Source: Treponema sp. UBA4232 (GTDB lineage Bacteria; Spirochaetota; Spirochaetia; Treponematales; Treponemataceae). Taken from it: a DNA stretch of 16,735 bases. A program made the translations under genes and the position numbers. Numbering within the stretch: position 1 is the first letter of the stretch; each line of letters opens with the position of its first letter. The notes under the pieces are model-generated. The model worked only from the letters and a program-made list of their open reading frames with translations, searched no databases and had not been told where the DNA came from. Shown here piece by piece: positions 1 to 7,992 of this stretch. The stretch is from positions 1 to 16,735 of the forward strand of contig DGXM01000154.1 in assembly GCA_002396325.1 (NCBI GenBank), read 5' to 3'.

Positions 1-828
1 CATTTTCGGAAGGAATTCCTCCGCGATTTTTTTATTCACGAGGATTGTTTCAACAGCGTTGCATGCACCCGGTCTCTGCATCTTTGCATTCTGAGCAATA
101 TTCGCAGCCATATCAGTATCCGCATCGGAGTCAACATAAAGATGGCACACTCCTGCACCGGTCTGAATCACAGGAATCTTCGCATTTTCAACAACAGTGT
201 TTATAAGTTTCGCGCCGCCGCGGGGGAGCACAACATCAATCAATCCGACCGCATTCAAAATCTGCGTCACATCGGAATGGTCAGTGCTTTCACACAAATA
301 GAGTGCGGAAGGAACACCGTCTTCTCCGGCATCGGCGAGTCCCTCTTTTATTGCGGAAGTGAGCGCACGGTTTGACGCAAGTGCGGAGGATGAGCCCCTG
401 AGCAAAATTGCATTTCCGCTTTTGTATGCGAGGGAAAAAGCGTCTACCGTAACATTCGGGCGGCTTTCGTAAATGATTGCCACAACACCAAGCGGCACAC
501 GTGTCTGCCGGATTGTCATTCCACCGGGACTTGTCCATCCTGCCACATCTTCTCCAATCGGATCGTTCTGCTGAATGATTACCTCAAGCCCCTGTAAAAT
601 AGAAGAAAACTTTTTTTCATCAAGGGCAAGGCGTTCGACCAAAGCCTCGCTCGTTCCGTTTTCACGGGCCTTCTTCACATCCGCGGCATTTGCCTCAAGA
701 ATGGCAGTTTTATTCTTTTTGATTGAATCAGAGACACAGCGGAGTGCGTGATTTTTTTTTGCTTCGTTGTGCAGTGCCAGAACTGCGGCTCCTTTTTTCA
801 AATCCGCACAAATTGAATTGATGTCCAT
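1..828 (-). CDS. proA: Gamma-glutamyl phosphate reductase (glutamate-5-semialdehyde dehydrogenase), 3' part missing
   Basis: Catalyses the NADPH-dependent reduction of gamma-glutamyl phosphate to glutamate-5-semialdehyde, the second step of proline synthesis, in the cytoplasm. The frame is open from the ATG at 828 to the window edge, giving 276 codons of a family usually about 415 residues long, so roughly the last third lies outside. Recognisable family stretches include VPLGVVAIIYESRPNVTVDA, LLRGSSSALASN, the stretch QTGAGVCHLYVD with the expected catalytic cysteine, and MQRPGACNAVETIL. The start is supported by AAGAGG at 836-841, seven bases upstream. It lies 23 nt downstream of an unrecognised gene on the same strand and is probably co-transcribed with it. 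The usual partner proB (glutamate 5-kinase) is not in the visible part; it could lie beyond the window edge. Confidence 0.95.
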   Translation of the reverse strand, partial: MDINSICADLKKGAAVLALHNEAKKNHALRCVSDSIKKNKTAILEANAADVKKARENGTSEALVERLALDEKKFSSILQGLEVIIQQNDPIGEDVAGWTSPGGMTIRQTRVPLGVVAIIYESRPNVTVDAFSLAYKSGNAILLRGSSSALASNRALTSAIKEGLADAGEDGVPSALYLCESTDHSDVTQILNAVGLIDVVLPRGGAKLINTVVENAKIPVIQTGAGVCHLYVDSDADTDMAANIAQNAKMQRPGACNAVETILVNKKIAEEFLPKM

Positions 829-851
829 AGACGGGCCTCTTTTTTCTGAAA

Positions 852-1394
852 TCAATAGTTCGCCAAAAAATACATTCCAAGCAGAATCGCAACACGTGTT
901 TTTTCTTCCGACCATTCAGCATCGCCCGGCAGAGATTTTATGTACCACCAGAAGATTCCGAACTCGGGATCGATGCGCAGTGCATATTCGGCAAAATCCT
1001 TTGACTTGGTCTGACTTCCGAACATCAGGTAAACGGTCGTTCCCACAATATCCAGAAAAAGCCTGTAAGACTGACAATATGATTTAACGGAGATTTGTTT
1101 AACGAATTCCTGAAGCTGGTAAAGCACCTGAGCCTTGAGGTCCTCATCCGATTTTTCCACCCAAGTCTTTTGGATAAGCAGAATCAGATTGTTGTAGAAA
1201 CTGTTGACGAGTTTTTCTTCAGCATCGTTTTCGCCCGAAGCGACAGGACCAAATCCATTTCCTGAACACTGGAAGCTTTCAGCGACCAAAACGCTTGATT
1301 CACGAACCTTTTTCACGTCATCAGCGGAAATAAGGACAGAAAGGGCATCTAGAGAGCTTTTTGCAACAAATTCTTCTATTAAATCATCTTTCAT
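852..1394 (-). CDS. Conserved-looking hypothetical protein, 180 residues, upstream of proA
   Basis: I do not recognise this protein. It starts MKDDLIEEFVAKSSLDAL, is mildly acidic, and appears mostly helical. It has no signal peptide and no convincing membrane span, although LFLDIVGTTVYLMFG and the C-terminal VAILLGMYFLANY are hydrophobic. Aromatic residues cluster near the end (FGIFWWYIKSLPGDAEWSEE). A cytoplasmic soluble protein is the simplest reading. It is real rather than a shadow: it fills the space between proA and the divergent esterase gene, ends 23 nt before proA, and has a good promoter placed exactly at its start codon. The ATG at 1394 has no Shine-Dalgarno sequence; the six bases before it are GGCTCT, preceded directly by a -10 box, so the mRNA is predicted to be leaderless. 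A role in proline metabolism is not shown by anything but position. Confidence 0.8.
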   Translation of the reverse strand: MKDDLIEEFVAKSSLDALSVLISADDVKKVRESSVLVAESFQCSGNGFGPVASGENDAEEKLVNSFYNNLILLIQKTWVEKSDEDLKAQVLYQLQEFVKQISVKSYCQSYRLFLDIVGTTVYLMFGSQTKSKDFAEYALRIDPEFGIFWWYIKSLPGDAEWSEEKTRVAILLGMYFLANY

Positions 1395-1400
1395 AGAGCC

Positions 1401-1429
1401 ATATTAAGATTTTTCTGATTTTTTTTCAA
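1401..1429 (-). promoter_or_regulatory. Sigma-70-type promoter for the hypothetical gene and proA; predicted leaderless start
   Basis: On the minus strand TTGAAA (1429-1424) is followed by a 17-nt spacer and TAATAT (1406-1401). Counting the usual six bases after the -10 box puts transcription start at 1394, the A of the ATG. No ribosome-binding site fits between. The promoter is seen in the sequence; the transcription start is inferred. Confidence 0.55.
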
Positions 1430-1490
1430 GAGGGTGCCACAATCTGAAAATCCTATGGATATTTATAGAAAAAATGAATAAAAAATGCGA

Positions 1491-1520
1491 TTGACCAAAC
1501 GCTCAATGTCGGGATAGTAT
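1491..1520 (+). promoter_or_regulatory. Sigma-70-type promoter for the CE2 esterase gene
   Basis: TTGACC (1491-1496), an 18-nt spacer and TAGTAT (1515-1520) predict transcription start near 1527. That is downstream of the in-frame GTG at 1521 and upstream of the GGGGGA ribosome-binding site, so it supports the ATG at 1542 as the true start. It is divergent from the 1401-1429 promoter; the two -35 boxes are about 60 bp apart. Confidence 0.45.
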
Positions 1521-1541
1521 GTGGAAAACGGGGGATTGATT

Positions 1542-2633
1542 ATGAAATCTTTTTTGGCGAACGAAGACAATGTTAAGATTCTGGGAAGAACTTTGCAGGA
1601 AGACGGAACAAGATGGCTCATTCTTTCTGCAAGCGGAATTGAATTTTCTGTAGAGGCGAAAAAACTTGTCGTGGATTTCACGGGAGACGAAACCGCCCAT
1701 CCTTCACAAAAAGCAGACGGCTCCCCCGAAATGAACTGGGCACGCTACGAAATTTTTGTTGACGGAAAATCCGTGATTCTCGGAAGCATGGACAAAAGCG
1801 AAAAGTCCGTGACAGTGTTCGAGGGCGGCACTACAAAAAAAGCGGTTGTGAAAATCCTGAAACTCAGCGAAGGCACACAGTCGTTTATGGGCATCAAAAA
1901 AATCACCACGGATGAAGATGGAAAAATCTCCCCCACCCCGCAGAAAAAACTGAAGATTGAATTCATTGGAGACAGCATCACCTGCGGTTACGGCGTGGAA
2001 GGAAAATGCTCCGAAGAACCTTTTTCAACGCAGACTGAAAACGCAGCAAAAGCCTATGCGTATCTTGCCGCACAAAAACTTGATGCCGACTATCTTCTCA
2101 CAAGTTTCAGCGGATTCGGAATCGTCTCGGGATGGACAAACGACGGAAACATCAACACCATCCAGCTTGTTCCGGCACACTACGAAAAATTTGCATTCAG
2201 TTGGAATTCCAAAAGGTTTGAAGACAGAACCTGGGATTTCACATCTTTTCAGCCGCAGGTAATTGTGATAAATCTGGGAACAAATGACGACAGCTACACT
2301 CAGGACATTGAAGAAAGACAAAATGAATACGCCGCGGAATACGTGAAATTCCTGAAGACAGTGCGTGAAAAAAATCCGAATGCGCATTTCGTTCTTGCCA
2401 TGAGCATTATGACCGGCGGAGACAGACTTTTTCCGTGGATTGAAAAAGCCGCAAAGCTCTACACAAAGGAAACCGGTGACAGCAGACTCAGCACATTGCA
2501 TTTTGTTCCTCAGACCAAAGAAGAAGGCTTCGGCTGCGACTCACATCCGTCAGAGGCGACACAAAAACGCTGTGCCGATGTAATGGCGGATTTCATTGAA
2601 AAACTGATTGCGGAGAAAAAAGTCGTCCTGTAA
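1542..2633 (+). CDS. SGNH/GDSL carbohydrate esterase, CE2-like (acetyl-sugar deacetylase)
   Basis: Predicted to remove O-acetyl groups from plant-type oligosaccharides. The 363-residue protein has the two-part layout of the CE2 family: an N-terminal beta-rich jelly-roll-like domain (about residues 1-130) and a C-terminal SGNH hydrolase domain. The latter shows IEFIGDSITCGYG with nucleophile Ser145, NLGTND at 245-249, and GCDSHPS with catalytic His335 preceded by Asp333. No signal peptide is present from this start, and the GTG 21 nt upstream would not add one, so it probably acts in the cytoplasm on imported acetylated oligosaccharides. The ATG at 1542 is chosen because GGGGGA lies six bases upstream and the predicted transcription start falls after the alternative GTG. 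Exact substrate (xylan, mannan or other) is not readable. No sugar transporter or glycosidase of the same pathway is adjacent. Confidence 0.88.
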   Translation: MKSFLANEDNVKILGRTLQEDGTRWLILSASGIEFSVEAKKLVVDFTGDETAHPSQKADGSPEMNWARYEIFVDGKSVILGSMDKSEKSVTVFEGGTTKKAVVKILKLSEGTQSFMGIKKITTDEDGKISPTPQKKLKIEFIGDSITCGYGVEGKCSEEPFSTQTENAAKAYAYLAAQKLDADYLLTSFSGFGIVSGWTNDGNINTIQLVPAHYEKFAFSWNSKRFEDRTWDFTSFQPQVIVINLGTNDDSYTQDIEERQNEYAAEYVKFLKTVREKNPNAHFVLAMSIMTGGDRLFPWIEKAAKLYTKETGDSRLSTLHFVPQTKEEGFGCDSHPSEATQKRCADVMADFIEKLIAEKKVVL

Positions 2634-2647
2634 ATTCATTTTGCAAC

Positions 2648-2676
2648 TTGAATGAAATTCATCCATCTTGTAGAAT
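2648..2676 (+). promoter_or_regulatory. Sigma-70-type promoter for cdd; predicted leaderless start
   Basis: TTGAAT (2648-2653), a 17-nt spacer and TAGAAT (2671-2676) predict transcription start at 2683-2684, the ATG of cdd itself. The spacer carries the 11-bp palindrome ATGAAATTCAT (2652-2662), which overlaps the -35 box and could be an operator, though such AT-rich palindromes also occur by chance. Confidence 0.5.
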
Positions 2677-2683
2677 GAGTTAT

Positions 2684-3118
2684 ATGGAAGAAAATATACC
2701 TTTTGAAGATTTGATAAAAGACGCTCTTGGCATGTTGAAGTTTTCCTACGCCCCGTACTCACGCTATTTTGTGGGTGCGGCCCTGCTTGCGGAAAACGGA
2801 AAAATCTACACAGGATGCAATATTGAGAATGTTTCATTCGGTCCGAGCAACTGTGCGGAAAGGACTGCATTTTTCAAAGCTGTAAGTGAAGGTGAAAAAA
2901 AATTCAAAGCCATTGCGATTGTGGGAGGTCCACAGGGAAAGACGGAAAAATACTGTGCGCCCTGCGGAGTATGCCGTCAAGTGATGGCGGAATTCTGCTC
3001 TCCTGATTTCAAAGTGATTATGGCAAAATCACCGGAGGATTACAAAGTGAAAACCCTCGAAGAACTGCTCCCCGAAAGTTTTACTCCGCAGGGAGAAGTC
3101 GGACAAGACGCAGAGTGA
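2684..3118 (+). CDS. cdd: Cytidine deaminase (small, tetrameric class)
   Basis: Hydrolytically deaminates cytidine and deoxycytidine to uridine and deoxyuridine in pyrimidine salvage. The 144-residue protein has both signature blocks: NCAERTAFF with zinc ligand Cys57 and catalytic Glu59, and APCGVCRQV with zinc ligands Cys94 and Cys97. Three cysteine ligands (CAE instead of HAE) mark the homotetrameric class. The substrate-binding stretch TGCNIENVSFG and the N-terminal SYAPYSRYFVGAAL are typical. Two further in-frame starts exist (TTG 2648, ATG 2675), but both lie upstream of the predicted transcription start because they fall inside the promoter, so ATG 2684 is preferred. No Shine-Dalgarno sequence precedes it. 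The 3' end is one base from the convergent glycosidase gene. The C-terminal dozen residues (ESFTPQGEVGQDAE) run slightly past the usual family end. Confidence 0.95.
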   Translation: MEENIPFEDLIKDALGMLKFSYAPYSRYFVGAALLAENGKIYTGCNIENVSFGPSNCAERTAFFKAVSEGEKKFKAIAIVGGPQGKTEKYCAPCGVCRQVMAEFCSPDFKVIMAKSPEDYKVKTLEELLPESFTPQGEVGQDAE

Positions 3119-3119
3119 T

Positions 3120-4250
3120 TCATTTTTCAATTTTGAGCCAGGGCCAGTAATCAACATCCTCCTGCCCTATTCTCCAGAAGCCTACGTTTGCGACCCCCAT
3201 ATCTTTGTACATGCGGCTTCTCACCACGAGGGAATATGCGTCATCAAAATAGGCTTCCACGTGGACTTTTGTATCGAAACTGAAATGTGCGACTGAACCG
3301 GTTCTGGAAACACTATGCACGTCCTGTTCCTTCATCACGCGGTTCATGCTTGTGTAAATCCATGCGCTGCCGTAAGAGTTGTTCTGCCATGACCTGCCGT
3401 AAAAAGGAAGTCCCATCACGAGTTTTTCACGCGGCAGAGTCTTCACGCAATATTCGGCGACCCTCCTGCACCAGTCCATACTTGCCACGGGACCGGGCCT
3501 GCTTCCAGACCAATGCTCATCGTATGCCATCACAATTATGCGGTCGACAATCGGGGCAATTTTGTTGTAGTCAAAAATATCATCCCGCAAAGTCCGTGTG
3601 CGTGCGGGGAGTGCCACTGAAAGGATTTTGTTCGGACCGATTCTCTCGCGGATTGCCTTCAGAAAAAGGAGGAAGTTTTCCGCGTCGCGTCCACCGATTG
3701 TTTCATAATCCACCTGAATGCCGTCGTATTTTTTTGCGGCCGCAGCTATTGCATCGAGGATTCCGCGTCTTTCTTTTCCGGCCGGATCCATGCTGAAATG
3801 CGTCAGCGCACGACCGGAGCATGTAATCACCAGATGAAGTCTTCCTTTGTAGCTTGAAAATCTGGCGGGATTCGGAATGAACGAAAGTTCTCCGTAGCTG
3901 TTCACATCGGCACTGAAATAGCACAAGTCGGTTATGGGCATATCATTTGAAAATGCACTTTCGCGGTCCGTCATCACATAGCCCCAGACTTCCTTGAATG
4001 CAACAGGCTCTCCTTCAATCTTCGGAGGCACATATGAAAGTCGCGATTTCGACCAGTCAATGTCCTGCGGCACAGGGAGAGGTTCTTCTTCAGGCATATT
4101 GTCTTCAGGAGAAGCCTCGACTGTTTCAACCGGAGCGGCTGTGTCATTTGCGTCTGCGGGTTTGTCTTTTCTTCCTCCTGCATAAAGCGGAGCAATTCCT
4201 GCGGCAAAAAAAAGAGCGAGCGCAAATCCTGTGCGGATATTTTTTTTCAT
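3120..4250 (-). CDS. Secreted glycoside hydrolase family 18 protein (YaaH/SleL-like)
   Basis: A 376-residue exported protein. Residues 1-24 form a signal peptide (MKKNIRTG, hydrophobic core, cleavage predicted after PLYA); there is no lipobox cysteine. An acidic, proline-rich low-complexity stretch (about 30-65) leads into the GH18 barrel. The catalytic motif YDGIQVDYE holds Asp176, Asp181 and the acid/base Glu183; the second position of the DxxDxDxE pattern is Gln179, comparable to the Asn seen in spore-cortex members. MAYDEHWSGSRPGPVASMDW is very typical of the YaaH/SleL branch, which acts on N-acetylglucosamine-containing peptidoglycan, so periplasmic cell-wall remodelling is more likely than chitin digestion. 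Start ATG 4250 has AGGAGGG eight bases upstream; 24 nt further upstream an in-frame ATG overlaps the end of ftsK. It follows ftsK by 20 nt, suggesting an operon linking chromosome segregation or division with wall processing. Confidence 0.87.
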   Translation of the reverse strand: MKKNIRTGFALALFFAAGIAPLYAGGRKDKPADANDTAAPVETVEASPEDNMPEEEPLPVPQDIDWSKSRLSYVPPKIEGEPVAFKEVWGYVMTDRESAFSNDMPITDLCYFSADVNSYGELSFIPNPARFSSYKGRLHLVITCSGRALTHFSMDPAGKERRGILDAIAAAAKKYDGIQVDYETIGGRDAENFLLFLKAIRERIGPNKILSVALPARTRTLRDDIFDYNKIAPIVDRIIVMAYDEHWSGSRPGPVASMDWCRRVAEYCVKTLPREKLVMGLPFYGRSWQNNSYGSAWIYTSMNRVMKEQDVHSVSRTGSVAHFSFDTKVHVEAYFDDAYSLVVRSRMYKDMGVANVGFWRIGQEDVDYWPWLKIEK

Positions 4251-4270
4251 ATAATCCCTCCTAATCAACA

Positions 4271-7200
4271 TCATGGAATGTGAATCAATTCACGCGGTTT
4301 GCTTCCATTTGCCGGTCCCACTATTCCGCGTTCTTCCATTTCCTCCACAAGACGAGCAGCCCTGTTGTATCCGATTTTAAGTCTGCGCTGAATGTAAGAC
4401 GCACTTGCTTTTCCTGCCTGCACAACGATATCCAATGCCTTGTCGTAAAGCGGATCTGCTCCATCCGGATTAAACAGAGACATATTTTCATCTCCGTCGT
4501 CCTCGTCATCATCAACAAAAATCTCGTCGTCAATGTAGTCGGGTTCACCCCATGCCTTCACGGCATTCACAACGCTTTCAACTTCACTGTCGCTCACAAA
4601 GGTGCCCTGTATGCGGCATGGGAACGGATCTGTTGCGGAGGTGTAGAGCATATCTCCCTTTCCCAAAAGTTTTTCCGCACCGAGTTGATCCAAAATTATG
4701 CGGCTGTCAATTTTGCTTGCGACCATAAATGCAATGCGGCTTGGAATGTTCGCCTTGATAAGTCCGGTGATTACATCGATTGAAGGTCTCTGAGTGGCGA
4801 GCACAAGGTGGATTCCGACTGCGCGGCTCATTGCGGCAAGACGGGCAAGAACCCCTTCAAGCTGTTTTCCGGTTGTGGCCATCAAATCCGCAAACTCATC
4901 GATAATCACAATCAGATACGGAAGATGTTCCGTGGCGATATGTTTTTCAACAATCTTCCTGTTGTAAGATGAGATGTCGCGCACTGACATTCCGTCAAGA
5001 AGTGCGTAACGCCTTTCCATTTCACACAGGCAATATTGAAGTGCCTGCATCGCTTTTTTCGGCTCCGTGATTACAGGTGTAAGCAGATGAGGTATGTCGT
5101 TGTAAAGCTTCAATTCGACAATCTTCGGGTCAATCAGAATCATCTTTACTTCGTGCGGACTTCTTTTGTAGAGCATACTCACAATCATGCTGTTCACGCA
5201 GACGGATTTTCCGGCTCCGGTTGCTCCTGCAATCAGCAGATGGGGTGTTTTTACCAAATCGATTATCTGCGTGCTTCCCTGAATATCTTTTCCAAGGACA
5301 ACCGGCACTCCCATTTTTTTCCATTCAGGTCTGTCCTGTTCAAGACATTCGCGTATTGAGATGATTGCGCGAGATTTGTTCGGCACTTCGATTCCGACGG
5401 CATGCTTTCCGGGAATTGGGGCCACTATACGGACTGAACTTGCGGCAAGACGCAGCGCGATGTTGTCCTGAAGAGCGACTATGCGGTTGAGTTTGACTCC
5501 GGGAGCAGGAAGCATTTCGAACATCGTGACGACCGGACCTTTCTGTATGCCGGTTACTTCCGCTTCAATTTTGAATTCGGCAAGCGTGTCTTTCAGATTC
5601 TGGGCGGCCTGTTTTGTTTCATCATCTATTATCCAGTAGGGATTGTCTTCGTATGCTGTGAGCAGGTCGTAGGGAATATTGTATGGTTCTGAAGACATTC
5701 CGGGCTTTTTTTTCGGTGGTGCATAAGTACCGATTTCAGAAGGCTCATTTTCAATTTCAGGCTCATCGTCTTCAGCCTCCACAATGTCGCCGGGGTTTTC
5801 TTCCATTATATCATCCAAATCCTCATCGGGCTCTTCTTCATCGTCAATCGGAAAATCGCCCATTGCAGAAGCGTAGTCATTTTCTTCCGCCGGAGACTCT
5901 TGCCCCACGCAGGTTTTCTCTGCCGCAGGGGATTGCACGTGCAACGGAGCCTGTTCCGCCGCAGGGGACTGTGCCTGCAACGGAGCCTGTTCCGCATCAG
6001 AGGACTGTGCCTGCAACGCAGACTGTTCCGCATCAGGGGACTGTGCCTGCAACGGAGCCTGTTCAGCATCATGGGATTCGTTTGAGACAATTGCAATGTC
6101 TACCAATGTCGAGTTTGATTCCGGGCCTCTTGGCATAGGCGGTTCGACTTCAACGGCCGGCTCCCCGGCTTCAACCTGCTCTCTTGCGTCGCGATCCATT
6201 TTTTCAAAAACAGCATTCAACTCCGCCCTTACATCGGAACTGTCAACGGAAGGTTCGGGAGTCACGACATGAGCAACAGGCTTTTCCGCACGAACAAAAT
6301 CACGGGCCTTTTTGTAAGAAGCAGGCTCCACATAAGGCTCAGGCGACACATCCGCAGAGACGGGTTCTTCATCGTAATCATCATTTATACCGTCATCGAT
6401 TTTTTCATCCGCAGACGGCCGTACAAAATCAACAAAGTCATTGGCATCAGCAGAAACCGCGGAGCCATTTTCCTCATCGTGGGTGTAGGTTGTAAACGGA
6501 TTTGCAAACGAGCCTGCTTCCCACTCGAGATTTCCATGCTCAAACTGCGCGATTATATCTTCCTCATCGACAGGTCCGGCACTTTCGTCAAACCCGGCGG
6601 CATCCACGGAAACGGACTCATCCACCGTGGCAATTTCGTCTTCGTTGAAATCGACAGGAATCTCTTCCCTAGGATTTTCTTCCACTTCAACTTCAGAGGG
6701 GGATACAGAATCGGCTTGCGGCACAGGCTCTTCGGATTCGACATTCTGCTTGCGGGAAACATCCTCGGAAGATTCGGACTCCACATCCTCGACGACAAAA
6801 TCAGGGGAATCCATAACAGTGACTTCCCCGGCATCTTCAAACTCACCTTCCGAGAGAACTGTGTGCGATGCGGGTTTCTGGAAATAGTCGTTTATGTCAA
6901 CAATCTCCGGCTCCGCATTTTCACCTGCCGATTCAGATTCACGGACTGCTCTTTTTCCTTCATCCTGTTTTCTGCTGAATTCCGCCATATCGTTCAGACG
7001 GTCAACCTGTTTTTTGAAAAATCCCTTGAACACCGCGGAAAGACGGCCCATAAAACTGTTTGCCTTTTCCTCGGCTTCAGCCGCATCAATCGCGGCGGCA
7101 ACGGTTCCGGGTCTTGCAGTTGATTTTCCCTCGTCACCAAAAAATCCGTCGGCCACAACAGGCTCCTGGAATTCGTCATCAGGCTGCTCATCGATTTCAG

Positions 7201-7810
7201 TATCCTCGAATCTGTCCGAATCAGCATCAACCGCGGCATCATCAAAATCCCCGGCATTTGCAGAATCATCAGAACCGGAAGAAGCTGAAGATGCACTTGA
7301 AGATTTGGACTCCTCCGCAGATGCATTGTCTTTCCTGTGAAACGCGGCAAAATTGATTTTTTTCTTGAGTGCTCCGGCAGCAATCACGGCCAGAAGATAT
7401 TCGGTCACAACCAAAAGAGTGGTAACAACAACCAAAAGCGTAAGTTTCACGAAGGCAATTGCCGTGGTGTCATTTGCCATAACGTTGCGGCCCATTTTTT
7501 CCGCAAGCACAACGGTAAAAAAAGGAATTACGGAAATGAGAAGGCAAAGAGCCCTCTGAACTGACCATCTTGAGTCAAAACAGAATGCTCCTGCCACAAT
7601 GAAAAAGACCGGAATCAGAACGCTGGAAAAACCGTAGACTGAAAGCAGCATATTGCCCAGACGGAACAAAAGATTGCCCTGTCCTGCAGGATGAGAGCCA
7701 AAATCAAAAATCCCAAGAAGAATGCCAATGGAAAATAGTGTGGCAAGCACAAAAAGCACAATGCCGGAAGCCAACGAGGCCACCCGCTCTTTTTTTGAAT
7801 TATATGTCAT
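4271..7810 (-). CDS. ftsK: DNA translocase FtsK/SpoIIIE with a very long acidic linker
   Basis: Membrane-anchored motor that pumps chromosomal DNA through the division septum. The 1179-residue protein has four predicted membrane spans in residues 10-145, an acidic low-complexity linker of about 540 residues (150-690), and the C-terminal alpha-beta-gamma motor. The motor shows Walker A GATGAGKS (from residue 862), Walker B LIVIIDEF (about 966-972), LVLATQRPS, and the winged-helix gamma domain from about 1119 (YIQRRLKIGYNRAARLVEEM), which reads the polar KOPS-type sequences in known relatives. The linker contains 12-residue tandem repeats. The ATG at 7810 is preferred over the in-frame ATG at 7849 because AAGGGTGG lies just upstream and the first 13 residues of the longer form are not family-like. 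It is the first gene of a pair with the GH18 protein. Confidence 0.96.
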   Translation of the reverse strand: MTYNSKKERVASLASGIVLFVLATLFSIGILLGIFDFGSHPAGQGNLLFRLGNMLLSVYGFSSVLIPVFFIVAGAFCFDSRWSVQRALCLLISVIPFFTVVLAEKMGRNVMANDTTAIAFVKLTLLVVVTTLLVVTEYLLAVIAAGALKKKINFAAFHRKDNASAEESKSSSASSASSGSDDSANAGDFDDAAVDADSDRFEDTEIDEQPDDEFQEPVVADGFFGDEGKSTARPGTVAAAIDAAEAEEKANSFMGRLSAVFKGFFKKQVDRLNDMAEFSRKQDEGKRAVRESESAGENAEPEIVDINDYFQKPASHTVLSEGEFEDAGEVTVMDSPDFVVEDVESESSEDVSRKQNVESEEPVPQADSVSPSEVEVEENPREEIPVDFNEDEIATVDESVSVDAAGFDESAGPVDEEDIIAQFEHGNLEWEAGSFANPFTTYTHDEENGSAVSADANDFVDFVRPSADEKIDDGINDDYDEEPVSADVSPEPYVEPASYKKARDFVRAEKPVAHVVTPEPSVDSSDVRAELNAVFEKMDRDAREQVEAGEPAVEVEPPMPRGPESNSTLVDIAIVSNESHDAEQAPLQAQSPDAEQSALQAQSSDAEQAPLQAQSPAAEQAPLHVQSPAAEKTCVGQESPAEENDYASAMGDFPIDDEEEPDEDLDDIMEENPGDIVEAEDDEPEIENEPSEIGTYAPPKKKPGMSSEPYNIPYDLLTAYEDNPYWIIDDETKQAAQNLKDTLAEFKIEAEVTGIQKGPVVTMFEMLPAPGVKLNRIVALQDNIALRLAASSVRIVAPIPGKHAVGIEVPNKSRAIISIRECLEQDRPEWKKMGVPVVLGKDIQGSTQIIDLVKTPHLLIAGATGAGKSVCVNSMIVSMLYKRSPHEVKMILIDPKIVELKLYNDIPHLLTPVITEPKKAMQALQYCLCEMERRYALLDGMSVRDISSYNRKIVEKHIATEHLPYLIVIIDEFADLMATTGKQLEGVLARLAAMSRAVGIHLVLATQRPSIDVITGLIKANIPSRIAFMVASKIDSRIILDQLGAEKLLGKGDMLYTSATDPFPCRIQGTFVSDSEVESVVNAVKAWGEPDYIDDEIFVDDDEDDGDENMSLFNPDGADPLYDKALDIVVQAGKASASYIQRRLKIGYNRAARLVEEMEERGIVGPANGSKPRELIHIP
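5916..6059 (-). repeat. Four 36-bp tandem repeats inside ftsK (12-residue protein repeat)
   Basis: Units start at 5916, 5952, 5988 and 6024, with degenerate partial units on both sides. They encode variants of DAEQAPLQAQSP at about residues 584-632 of FtsK. The 5952, 5988 and 6024 units are close to identical and the first is more diverged. The period is a multiple of three, so copy-number change keeps the frame. They are contiguous without spacers and so are not a CRISPR array. Confidence 0.9.
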
Positions 7811-7864
7811 GATTCCACCCTTTTTTCTAAACGCCCGCCGAATCGGCAAACGTCATTATCCCCA

Positions 7865-7879
7865 GCTGAAATTTTCAGC
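7865..7879. promoter_or_regulatory. 15-bp perfect dyad upstream of ftsK, possible operator
   Basis: GCTGAAA, one base, TTTCAGC form a perfect inverted repeat 54 bp upstream of the ftsK start codon. Immediately downstream in the ftsK direction is GATAAT (7860-7855), a possible -10 box. No convincing -35 box accompanies it, which would fit an activator- or repressor-dependent promoter. This is inference from position only. Confidence 0.3.
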
Positions 7880-7992
7880 GAATCCAAATTGATTGTCGGC
7901 AGAAAAAGCAAGTGGTTTTAGTATTTTTTCAAAATCAGAACCGGGGAATTCAAATCACCCGCACTCAACGCATATTGTGTCGTGAAAAGGAG

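Noticed and set aside
1521..1541. GTG start of the esterase
   Set aside because: It directly follows the -10 box and precedes the predicted transcription start; ATG 1542 has a ribosome-binding site.
3116..3125. Bidirectional terminator between cdd and the GH18 gene
   Set aside because: The genes converge with one base between stops and no hairpin is visible around the junction.
5916..6059. 36-bp periodicity resembling CRISPR repeats
   Set aside because: The units are adjacent without spacers and are in-frame coding repeats of the FtsK linker.
6269..7123. Long plus-strand open frame opposite ftsK
   Set aside because: It mirrors the low-complexity acidic linker of ftsK, gives a biased Phe/Arg/Ile-rich product and has no start signals.
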